A program made the position numbers and the translations under genes. This document shows positions 54,922 through 63,880 of a DNA stretch of 64,000 bases, piece after piece. Numbering within the stretch: the stretch's first letter is position 1; the number at the start of each line of letters is the position of its first letter. This DNA is from Bicyclus anynana (lineage: Eukaryota; Arthropoda; Insecta; Lepidoptera; Nymphalidae): NCBI RefSeq assembly GCF_947172395.1, contig NC_069105.1, positions 3,410,001-3,474,000 of the forward strand, in the 5' to 3' direction. The notes beneath the pieces are model-generated. The model ran no database searches. It was not told the origin of the DNA and saw only the letters and a list, made by a program, of their open reading frames with translations.

Positions 54922-55260
54922 GGGAAGACAGTTAGAGAAGGATGCTCTGTTATTTGATCCAGAAAGGAATAGTGTAAATTGTCTCTGTATGCTTTCTATG
55001 CGTTTTTTGTGGATTTGGTAAGAAAAGTTCCAGATTACAGTCCCGTACTCCAGTTCACTTCTAACATATAAATAGTAACTTTTTGTTTTGGATTTTTTTA
55101 AAGGGCTACTGAAGACAAACCCCAGCATTTTGCGCGCAGATCTGCATAATCTATGTGGCAGTATCCAGGGTTATTCCCAAGTCACGCACTTGTTCCACTC
55201 TTACAAGTAAATATATCCATAAATATCGTATCTTTGGTGAGACGATATGGAGCACCTTTG
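54922..55260 (-). pseudogene. Non-LTR reverse transcriptase fragment
   Basis: The minus frame contains LYVRSELEYGTVIWNFSYQI, KKRIESIQRQFTLFL; upstream, after a frameshift, QVRDLGITLD. The V-R-S-x-L-E-Y-x-x-x-x-W ... I-E-x-I-Q-R-x-F block lies just after the polymerase core in Jockey/CR1-type elements, preceded by the D-L-G-I motif. Both outer parts are lost. Confidence 0.75.
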
Positions 55261-55267
55261 AAATAAA

Positions 55268-55737
55268 CGTAGAAAATTAAGAAAATTTACAGGTTTGCAG
55301 GTTTCCTTATGTTTGAAACACATGGAATACCTACACATAATTGATAAGTTGGAGATGCATGCCGGATTTGAACCTAACCTACCTTACCTTATCAGACGAT
55401 AGACGTCCACTGCTGGACATAAGCCTCTTGCATGGACTTCCAAGCACAACGATCTCGAGCCGCCAGCATCCAGCGGCTCCCTGCAACCCGCTTGATATCC
55501 TCGGTCACTGCGCTTTCCGGTGCAGGGTCGCCATTCCAGCACCTAGCCCCAACGTCCATTGGCTCTTCGAACTATGTGGCCTGCCCATTGCCACTTCAGC
55601 TTTGCGACTCGCTGAGCTATGTCAGTGACTTTGGTTCGTCTGCGGATATTCTCATTCATAATTCGATCACGCAGAGAACATTTGAACCTACGCCCTCCCA
55701 ATCGAAGGCAGAGATTATATCCACTGGGCTATAACGG
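55268..55737 (-). mobile_element. SINE B interrupted by an RTE insertion
   Basis: 55268-55376 and 55691-55737 are the two parts of one SINE B (gataagttggagatgcatgc ... ccactgggctataacgg). The 11-bp atttgaaccta is duplicated (55366-55376, 55680-55690) around the RTE piece. Confidence 0.9.
55377..55679 (-). pseudogene. RTE 3' end nested in SINE B
   Basis: Minus-strand RTE C-terminal region, 5' truncated at tgattcgatcacgcagagaa-c. Its tail here is (TAAGG)-like (acctaccttaccttatc in plus orientation) rather than (ATG)n. Confidence 0.9.
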
Positions 55738-55888
55738 GTTTGTGGGTTATGAAATAATATTATTCATTACAAAACACGACAATCTGCCGACGCGCTGTCA
55801 AATATTCGTTATTAACGAGCTCCCATTGTTTGTCTCGGAAAGAGAAAGATTTTTATAACAACCTACGGAAAGCTTACAGACATTTTGA

Positions 55889-56015
55889 CGGTCGCGTAAC
55901 GCATTGGATAGTGGACCCGGCTCTTGACATGCTCGGCACGGCAGTGGGTTTGATTCCCGCAACTCGAAGTCATTTATGTGAATAGCATGGGTGTTTTCCA
56001 GTGTCTAGGTCCGCT
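55889..56015 (+). mobile_element. SINE D copy
   Basis: acggtcgcgtaacgcattgg + atagtggacccggctc (A-box side), gcagtgggtttgattcccgc (B box), then tgaatagcatgggtgttttc. Related piece at 30795. Confidence 0.55.
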
Positions 56016-56617
56016 GGGTCAGCGGTCCAAATCCACTTTCTTACTACCCATAACACAGGCTTTATGCCTACTTGTGACTTGTAATGGACGTGCCAATGCA
56101 TGTGATAAAAACATTTACTTAGTCGAGATTACTACAACATTGAAAGAAAAGAAAGAAAAGAAGGAAAGAGCAAAGAAGATTTTTTTTAAAAAGAGCAATT
56201 ACTGTTGAGTTTCTTGTCGGTTTTTCTCAGCAGAACCTTCCGAACCGGTGGTAAAATCTTTACAAATAGTCAACTGGTCGCTGTTAATTTTGATGACACT
56301 GTAAAAGGTGATCCAACCATAGGGTTGGAGATCTACCCCGTGGCCGTTTGCCTTCTACATTTCTTACCACAATCATTTTTGTCTTTTAGTATGAACGAAA
56401 AATCACGCTAGAACTTACACCAAATTTCATCTCAAAACATAAATCACGGCCAATTCTTCGGACGGCATATCTTGATATTTCATCGCGACTCCCATCGGAG
56501 CACAAATCATTTCCATTTTGTAACTTCTTCCGCGATCAAAATTAAAATAATCGCGTTATTGCTGACTAGAAGTCATAACGTTGCTCATTAGAAAGGGTGC
56601 GTAACAAATTACTAAAG

Positions 56618-56619
<2 letters not shown>
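56016..56619. other. Unassigned DNA
   Basis: Nothing recognised; short frames without motifs. Confidence 0.4.
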
Positions 56620-56678
<59 letters not shown>

Positions 56679-56679
56679 T
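56620..56679. repeat. (CAT)20 microsatellite
   Basis: Expanded 3' tail of the adjoining minus-strand SINE B. It gives a false polyserine frame. Confidence 0.95.
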
Positions 56680-56883
56680 ATCAACCCATATTCGGCTCAC
56701 TGCTCACTCACTCAAGTCTCCTCTCAGAATGAGAGGGGTTAGGCCAATAGTCCACCACGCTGGCCCAATGCAGATTGGCAGACTTCACACACGCAGAGAA
56801 TTAAGAAAATCATCTGATGTGCAGGTTTCCTCACGATGTTTTCCTTCACTGTTTGAGACACGTGATATTTAATTTCTTAAAAT
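56680..56883 (-). mobile_element. SINE B, 3' two thirds
   Basis: tcaacccatattcggctcac to acgtgatatttaatttctta; head replaced by an RTE piece. Confidence 0.85.
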
Positions 56884-57352
56884 GTCATCATCATCGTCAT
56901 CATATTATCAGCCAATGGACGTCCACGTCAACACATGCCTTTTGTAGGGACATTAAAACATGTTTTGTTTTGTCGGTCCATGTACAAAGATTCGCCCTAT
57001 ACTGACCACGCTGGGCGTGCGGGTTGGTATTCATCATCATCATCATCATATCAGCCGATCACGATACTGAGCCACCTGCATTCAGCGAATCCCTGCGATT
57101 CGCTTGATGTCGTCAGTCCACCTGGTGGGGGGTCGGCCAACACTGCGCTAACCATCCATCGGCTCTTCGAACTATGTGCCCCGCCCATTGCCACTTCAGC
57201 TTCGCAACTCGTTGAGCTATGTCGGTGACTTTGGTTCTTCTGCGGATCTCCTCATTTCTGATTCGATCACGCAGAGATACTCCTAACATAGCTCGTTCCA
57301 TCGCCCTCTGTGTGACTCTGAGCCATCTCATGAAGCCCATAGTTAGCGGGTT
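56884..57352 (-). pseudogene. RTE pieces, one inserted in another
   Basis: 56884-56970 is a decayed RTE tail. 57001-57031 (gaccacgctgggcgtgcggg + ttggtatt) resembles the RTE leader in reverse. 57032-57347 is a second RTE 3' end whose flanks repeat gggttggtatt (57021-57031, 57348-57358). Its coding frame (57340-57113) still reads RDRIRNEEIRRRTKVTDIAQ. Confidence 0.8.
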
Positions 57353-57385
57353 GGTATTACTAATGTAATTTTCTTACAATATTCA

Positions 57386-57560
57386 TAGCGGACGCCCGTG
57401 AACTTGTCCGCGTTCACAAATGACGCGGGAACCATGGATACTTCCGGGATAAAAAATATTCTATATCTTGCTCAATAATCTATTTAATTTTCCCGTGAAA
57501 GTCCCATTAAAGCTTTGGTGTTCCAAATATTAGCCCTGACTAACCGACAGGCAGACAAAA
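57386..57560 (+). repeat. Repeat B-type, decayed
   Basis: agcggacgcccgtgaacttg, gcgggaaccatggatacttc; the rest follows a divergent version (cgtgaaagtcccattaaagc). Confidence 0.6.
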
Positions 57561-57599
57561 TACAAGAAAGGACAAAAAACTTTGTGTTTTAGTGTAAAC

Positions 57600-57817
57600 C
57601 AGCGGACGACCGCGACTTCGTCCGCGTGAAATTTAGTTTTTCACAAATTTCTTGGGAACCATGGATTTTTCCAGGATGAATGATGAAGTAGCCTATGTGA
57701 TAATACAGAGAAAAATCTATTTTAATTCCAAATTTCAGCCAAATCGGTTAAGTAGGTGCGGCGTTAAAGAGTAACAAACATCCATACAAACTTTCGCGTA
57801 TATAACATTAGTAGGAT
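57600..57817 (+). repeat. Repeat B, full-length
   Basis: agcggacgaccgcgacttcg to tatataacattagtaggat; a 7-bp gatgaat duplication lies inside at 57676. Confidence 0.8.
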
Positions 57818-58436
57818 AAATAGCACTTGAGAAAATAGTTATTTTTAAATCGCAGACAGACACTTTTATTTATATGTATTGAATTTTTGATAAGTTTAAA
57901 ACTTTTTTAACGACCCTAAGTAAAGGAGAGAGGATATGGAAATTAGACCCACCAGACCCCTAAAAATTGGAACGTCCCATGCAAATCAGTTCACCTGGCA
58001 ACACTAACACTCTACTTCAAACTTCCCCACTCGCAATTTCAGACCCTTTGTGCTTTTTTTCGCCAGCGGGACACTTCTCGCTTCCTTGGAAAACTAGTTT
58101 TACTTGAAAATATTCTTTCATTTTAACCAAGTTTTTAAAACAGGCAAGAGTTGAATTTAAATGTTCTTCGAGACACTTCTTCGCGTGGAGTAAGTTTTCT
58201 TTTCGGAAAACTTTCTTCCTTCTGTCCTCAGTTACCAATTAAATATCGCATAATATATTTTAGTGGCTTTCTGGTTGATTGGTACTGATTAGTTAGTTAT
58301 AATAAAAAATTGATTTTTTTTTTAATTTCTTCAATTAATAAAGCTATTTGAAGTTGACCTAAAAGGGGCTTACGTAAAATGATATTGTTAGGAGAATATA
58401 GTCGGTGAAAATGTGTTTAACTAAACATGGCTTAGT
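57818..58436. other. Unassigned DNA
   Basis: 57988-58005 holds cacctggcaacacta, the end motif of the 51040 transposon; otherwise nothing recognised. Confidence 0.4.
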
Positions 58437-58580
58437 TTCTATATTAGAACGGGTGTCTAGGGCTTTTCTGGTGGGATCTTGCCAGCTTTGGCTGTGCGGG
58501 GAGAATGACTGGAGCGAAGAAGGGGAGTGTTAACTAGTTTTAAGGACGTCCTTAACCCTACATCCATCATTCACAAGTCC
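58437..58580 (-). repeat. Repeat G, copy 2
   Basis: Reverse copy of 50530-50670: ctatattagaacgggtgtct, gagtgttaac, ccttaaccctacatcc. Confidence 0.5.
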
Positions 58581-58935
58581 GGCACATCGCTCAAGTTTTC
58601 TAATTGTGTTTTGCCCTTAAACCCGCTTCTGGTCTCAACCCGTCACCGACAATATCTATATTTGATAGCTCAGTTAGACTCTCGTCTCGTTCATCGTCTC
58701 TCACCTCGACGCGTCCTCGTATCTCGCGAAAATGACTTTCATCACACTCCCGCGATGCATTCAGTAGTCTTTGTGTCAGCAATCATGGAGTACGTAGAAA
58801 TATTAGTGGCATCAACTTCTTTTTATTGGGGTTAGACGAACTATGAGATCACTGAACTTACACACTGGCCAAGTACTTCGCCTCGCCGCTCGCGACGTAA
58901 ATGAGGTATGAAGAGTTAATGTTTTTATGTTCTTC
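58581..58935. other. Unassigned, possibly 3' part of an LTR element
   Basis: The minus frame 58782-58600 (charged, ends GLRAKHN) lies immediately upstream of repeat G if that is an LTR. No motif is recognised, so a function cannot be given. Confidence 0.25.
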
Positions 58936-59138
58936 ATCTATACTAATAATATAAAGCTGAAGAGTTTGCTTGTTTGTTTTTGATTGAACGCGCTAATCTC
59001 AGGAACTACTGGTCCGATTTGAAAAATTCTTTCAGTGTTAGGTGGCCCATTTATCGAGAAAGGCTATAGGCTATATATTATCACCATATTCCTACGGGAA
59101 TGGGAAACTGCTGGTGAAACCGCGCGGCGTCAGCTAGT
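58936..59138 (-). repeat. Repeat A, full-length
   Basis: atctatactaataatataaa to ccgcgcggcgtcagctag. Confidence 0.85.
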
Positions 59139-59668
59139 TGGGAATAAAAACTAAATTTATAAAATTGTAAAAGTACAAAATTCCCCTAATCTAAGGTCTT
59201 TTTAGGTCGGCTTCAATTAATATTACATCCCCTTAAGCCAGCAATGTCATATAAGCGAACGTTGAAGCGTAGCCCAGTACATAGAACTAGTGCAGCATAA
59301 AAGCGAGCGAGTCAAGTTAGCAGAAGTGCAATTAACCAATTTAGACTGCATCGGCTAAACCCGTTTGCCACGGTGCCAAGTTACGTACTGCGGCCGAAGT
59401 TACAACTTCGCTGACCGCTATATTAAAAAATGTATAGAAAGTAACATTTTAAATTACTGTATAAATATTTTACTACAATATTTTGAGTACATGACATGAA
59501 ATAAATGTGAATTATTTGACAATGTGACTGATTTTCTTTCTTCCAACACGTTACGTCGGTCACGATCAAAGACAAAACATAGAGTCATAATTTCTTTATT
59601 CAGTGTGATTTTTTGTACTTTTTGAATCGTCGAATCTTATTACAGTAACATTATTATAAAAATAATAT
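59139..59668. other. Unassigned DNA
   Basis: Nothing recognised. Confidence 0.45.
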
Positions 59669-59740
59669 ATGGTTTTAGAATTTAAAATATCGTGAGTGTT
59701 AGTCATTGATTATGAAACACGGCTAAAACTCACGTGATAT
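59669..59740 (-). repeat. Repeat I, copy 2
   Basis: Inverted partner of 4041-4108; the 28 bp 59713-59740 are an exact reverse complement. Confidence 0.65.
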
Positions 59741-59885
59741 TAGTTGAGTGTGGTGGAACCTTCACTCCCTACCATTTAACCCCTCTCCCAGCGCGCGATG
59801 CGAGCAGCTGCGCGTCGCGCCGCCGCTTTGAAGTTTGGATCGTGCCGCGTTGCAAAAACCAGCTCATGACTAAGGGCCCTCCCTT

Positions 59886-60074
59886 CCCTTATGTTAGCCA
59901 CTGACGACCAAGTAAGCTCACATGTCTGCAGCGCAGCTTGACAGATGAAAAAATTGATAGTCGCGATGTGCATGACATCATGCCGATCGCGACCAACACA
60001 CAATCACTTTTGTCAGACGTCAAGCCATTAGCGCTGCATAGAGCGTACTTGATCGTCAGTGGCTAACATAAGGG
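59886..60074. mobile_element. 189-bp fold-back element
   Basis: cccttatgttagccactgac + gaccaagta at the left mirrors tacttgatcgtcagtggcta + acataaggg at the right, and complementarity continues inward with indels (gcagcgc, agtcgcgat/atcgcgacc). GC-rich, non-coding; behaves like a MITE. Confidence 0.6.
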
Positions 60075-60167
60075 ATCCAAGCGAAAGGCGTGATTTGTTA
60101 AGCTATTAGGCTAAGTTAGGGTAGGTTTATTTGTGTATTCTTTCTCAATTAAACAAAATATTATAGA

Positions 60168-60367
60168 ACTAGTAGACGCCGCGCGGTTTCACCCGCGTGG
60201 TTCCCGTTCCTGCAGGAATACGGGAATAAAATATAGCCTTCCTCGATAAATGGGCTATCTACCACTAACAGAATTTTTCAAATCGGACCAGTATTTCCTG
60301 AGATTAGCGCGTTCTATCAAACAAACAAATAAACAAACTCTTCAGCTTTATAATATTAGTGTAGATA
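60168..60367 (+). repeat. Repeat A, full-length
   Basis: CTAGTAGACGCCGCGCGGTT to ataatattagtgtagata. Confidence 0.85.
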
Positions 60368-61240
60368 CAATACAAATAAATATAATGATTTATTATTTCA
60401 AAACAAAGTTTAAAACCAATGCTTATTCGTTCAGAAAAAAGGTTTTTTGTAATTCTTTATAATGATTCAATGAAAGCGTTAAATGCGCAGTATTTTCCAG
60501 AGTGAAAACAAGAATTCCATTCAAAAGTTTCTTTATATTAAATCATAAACCACAATAATTATTTTTTGAAAAGTTTTACTGAAAAGCTATTGCGCAAATA
60601 ACATTGAATAAAAAATAATTATTTTTCCCACAATAAATATATTGTTTGCTCTCCAAGCAGTGGAATATTCGAACAAGGCTTTACGAAGTAATAAGATATT
60701 TTCAATATTGATAGTAAATATTTTTTTGACCGAGTTTTAAAGGCACGTAAAATATGGATGAAATATTAATAATAATTGTAGTCGAAAAACGGACTGTTAA
60801 ATTTTTAACAGCCCCTTTTTCGACTGAGAAGAACTCGGAGAAGGGAATAAAAATCCACGTTATTTATCGAATTCCATCAAAAACTAATTAAGCTTTTACA
60901 TATTTTTAGCTGACTCAGAGGTGATTACAAAAATAAGAAAACTAATGTCAAACAAAGGTTATGATTAACAACATTTGTCAGAACAACTTATAATAAACAA
61001 ATCAAACTTTAACCAATAAGACCCCAGAATGGCAGAGAATGACCTTGAGTGAAGTCACGCACTTGTGAACGATGTGTGTACGGTTAAAGGTGCCTTTGAC
61101 AGATATCTAACACTCCCCTTTTCCGAAGTAACCCATAAAGAATTACACAACAAGAGATTTGGACGGCTCGAGCACACTGAAGCCGTCCGTACCACAAGTC
61201 GTTGCAACGCGACGATAACAATATGCCATTTTAAATAGTA
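60368..61240. other. Unassigned AT-rich DNA
   Basis: One local hairpin near 60781-60823 (agtcgaaaaacggactgtta / taacagccc...tttcgact). No gene. Confidence 0.45.
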
Positions 61241-61281
61241 CTAGCAGACGCCGCGTGGTTTCACCCGCGTGGTCCCCGTAC
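61241..61281 (+). repeat. Repeat A, first 40 bp
   Basis: CTAGCAGACGCCGCGTGGTT + TCACCCGCGTGGTCCCCGTA; cut by the fold-back MITE. Confidence 0.75.
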
Positions 61282-61293
61282 TCTCTCTCACAA

Positions 61294-61440
61294 CGCTTAA
61301 ACGTAAACGCGAATTTCTAAGAAATTTAAACAGCGCCATCTAGTGGCACTACTGCACAACTGTTTCAATTCCTTAGAAATTCGCGTTTACGTTTACGCGA
61401 TCGTTACAGTATGAAAACATTGAAAACTCCCACTATGATT
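61294..61440. mobile_element. Fold-back MITE, copy 2
   Basis: 61294-61326 (cgcttaaacgtaaacgcgaa...) and 61367-61399 (...ttcgcgtttacgtttacgcg) are complementary at about 31 of 33 positions around cagcgccatctagtggcact. The tail to 61440 (tgaaaactcccactatgat) matches the other end of the 45409 copy. Confidence 0.7.
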
Positions 61441-61594
61441 ATGATATATCTAAGGGAAATATACCCCATTGTAAAACCAACGCCAAATTCTCTAACTGAC
61501 TGACTGTCTGAAACTCTAACTGGAAATCGGTGCTGCATACTTTTTTTTTTGTTTATGAAATATATGGCAAAATGCTGAGTTAGGGCCTTTTTCT

Positions 61595-61887
61595 CTCAGA
61601 CCAATTATTGTATAGGACCTGCCTCGCTAGACGTTACTTTTCTGTCAAAGTATATGATCAACGATCTAATGCGATTATAAAAACTGTCTCTATACTATCG
61701 ATGTTAAATAGTTAAAGGCCTCCGTAAAAATACCTTTTTGTGTAATTGAATTGTGTAAAAAACGGGCAAAAATTTCTAGTTTAGTATAAGATATATACCA
61801 AATCTAAGCTCGTTTTCTTCAGAAAATGACAGACAATTTTGTTCGAGACTATGAGTGCGATACAGGTCCTTCTATAATTGGTCTGAG
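61595..61887. mobile_element. MITE with 8-bp target duplication, copy 2
   Basis: 293 bp, CTCAGACCAATTATTG at the left, ATAATTGGTCTGAG at the right. Flanked by ctttttct (61587-61594, 61888-61895). It aligns with 38678-38988 along its whole length, with an ~18-bp deletion near the middle. Confidence 0.9.
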
Positions 61888-61904
61888 CTTTTTCTAGGTT
61901 ATGC

Positions 61905-62025
61905 CACATATTGCAGGGCGTTCTTCTTTTATTGCTCTAGCTATAAGCTATATAATTAGAATTTAGTATTGTAAAGTGTGGCACTACCTAAAAATAAAGA
62001 TATTTCTTTCTTTCTTTCTTTCAGA
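61905..62025 (+). repeat. 3' end of a non-LTR element with (CTTT)n tail
   Basis: See 9846; ends aaagatatttctttctttct. Confidence 0.5.
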
Positions 62026-62275
62026 TGCTGTGTATCGTTTAAAGACTTTTGCTGCACACTCAAAAGCGCAACCAGAAGTTGAACCGTAAATCAAGTATAG
62101 GAATGTTACTTAAAAACTAAAAGTGGAAGTGCCGCGAAGTTTGCAGTAAGCCGGCGAGTGAAACCGTGTGCATTTCTTAGCATGTTACGTAAAGCTCTGT
62201 TTCCATTGTCAGTTACAACGACAACAGCGTCTTTATATGTAAATCAAAATTCAAAACCAAAAGGCAATGACATAA

Positions 62276-62329
62276 GCTTATTCTGTGAGTAACTTTGTAA
62301 CTATTTTACAAAGTTCTCACAGAATAAGC
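62276..62329. repeat. Short perfect-looking hairpin
   Basis: gcttattctgtgagtaactt + tgtaa pairs with ttacaaagttctcacagaat + aagc, with one extra base in the left arm and a 5-bp loop. Confidence 0.85.
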
Positions 62330-62384
62330 GTAAAAACATTTTGACTTCTCTCTATAGATTGCCACTGTTTTATTTTATTTTTTT

Positions 62385-62565
62385 GTTCTATTATGTTAAT
62401 TGTTTTGTACTCTTGTTTACTATTAATAAGTCTTGTTGCCAACTCCCTAAATTGTGTATGTACGATCTTTCTATGGAAACTTAATTGGCTTAAGTATTTC
62501 TTAAATGTGTAAATTATTGTTTTCGTTAATGCTGTTTGTTACCTAAATAAATGAAAAAAAAAGTT
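62385..62565 (+). repeat. Probable non-LTR 3' UTR
   Basis: ctatggaaacttaattggct and acctaaataaatgaaaaaaa; similar to 19735-19907. Confidence 0.4.
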
Positions 62566-63049
62566 TCTTTTTTCCTTACGTAATAATGGACGGATCAGCC
62601 AGATGGTACAAGTGAAATTCTATCGCCTTTAAATAGCCTCGTGACCAACAAAGAGCCGCCTCGTGTTGATCAGTTGATCAACCTAGAATAAGTGTTAGGT
62701 CCCATAAGCCTGCAATGACACGTGCTACCATGCCTCGCCTCTTTCACTTGACTACTTCTAATCATTCATTAATTTTGAATCATGAATATGTCTAAAAATG
62801 AGGAAATAACAAATACAAATGAACATTTATTAATCCTATTTAAAATAAATTTTGAAATAATTCAAACATCTTAATATTGTTTTGTTTTATTTTGTAACTT
62901 TTTAGTATTATTTCCATATATTTTTACTAGTACTAGTCATCTAAATGAAGCTTTATGTTTATGACTTAGTTAAATGTATCCAACCTTCAAGGTTTTTGAC
63001 CAATTAATTTAGTATCGTGAAACGCTTGGGTATTCTTAATATCGTTCGT
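62566..63049. other. Unassigned DNA
   Basis: Nothing recognised. Confidence 0.45.
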
Positions 63050-63358
63050 TATCGTTATCAACCGATATTCGGCTCAGTGCTGAGCTCGAGTCTACTCTCA
63101 GATTGAGAGGTGTTAGGCCAATAGTCCACCACGCTGGGCCAATGCGGATTGGCAGACTTCACACACGCAGAGAAGTAAGAAAATTCTCTGGTATGCAGGT
63201 TTCCTCACGATGTTTTCCTTAACCGTTTGAGACACGTGATATTTAATTTCTTAAAATGCACACAACTGAAAAGTTGGAGGTGCATGCCCCGAACCGGATT
63301 CGAATCCACACCCTCCGGGATCGGAGGCAGAGGTCATATCCACTAGGCTATCACGGCT
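63050..63358 (-). mobile_element. SINE B, full-length
   Basis: Complete reverse copy: tcaaccgatattcggctcag to ccactaggctatcacggct. Good reference for the family. Confidence 0.9.
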
Positions 63359-63424
63359 TATTCTTAATATATATATTTATTACTTAGATTTATAATTTAC
63401 GGATGAATTAATAATCATATTTTG

Positions 63425-63425
<1 letters not shown>

Positions 63426-63464
<39 letters not shown>
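63426..63464. repeat. (CAT)n microsatellite
   Basis: About 13 units. It produces a false polymethionine frame on the minus strand. No SINE or RTE sequence adjoins it directly. Confidence 0.95.
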
Positions 63465-63797
63465 TAAAATATTGAAATTCAAATTCAAGCTTAAAATCTT
63501 TCTCAGTACCGAGTCGTTGCTATTAGACCAATGGTGACGGCACGATATAATTATCGTGTACATAAACAACGGACACACATCGCTAAGACGACAAGGCGGC
63601 GCCTTACAAGTCCCAGTTTCGAAATAGTGCACTTTAAATAAAATCGCTTGCATGGAATGAAAAAAGTTTTAAATTATTCCATTGGGCCGTATTTAGCCCG
63701 TACTTATACAGTATCAGGATTGAATTGCTTAGAACATTTCCTAGGGAGTTAACTTTGATATTGTTATGTTGATTTTATGTTTTTCTTTCTGTTACAG

Positions 63798-63880
63798 TGA
63801 AACTGCAGTTTGATTATATGTATCGGGGCATCGACTGTATACTACTTCTGATAACGGAGAAGCCTCGGGGCAGGTTCTAA
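63798..63880 (+). CDS. Candidate terminal exon, host gene unknown
   Basis: ttttctttctgttacag (63781-63797) is a strong acceptor with a pyrimidine tract. Of the three frames only one is open: two bases, then KLQFDYMYRGIDCILLLITE + KPRGRF and a stop at 63878-63880. That frame requires a phase-1 donor upstream, which is what the exon at 29284-29308 offers. No family is recognised. Could be a terminal exon, an alternative end, or chance. Confidence 0.25.

Noticed and set aside
56597..56872. Open frame beginning with a polyserine run
   Set aside because: The serines come from the (CAT)20 microsatellite and the rest is SINE B in translation.
58527..58835. 102-codon plus-strand frame
   Set aside because: It starts inside repeat G and shows no family motif.
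63408..63653. Minus-strand frame ending in polymethionine
   Set aside because: Caused by the (CAT)n run at 63426; no other protein feature.
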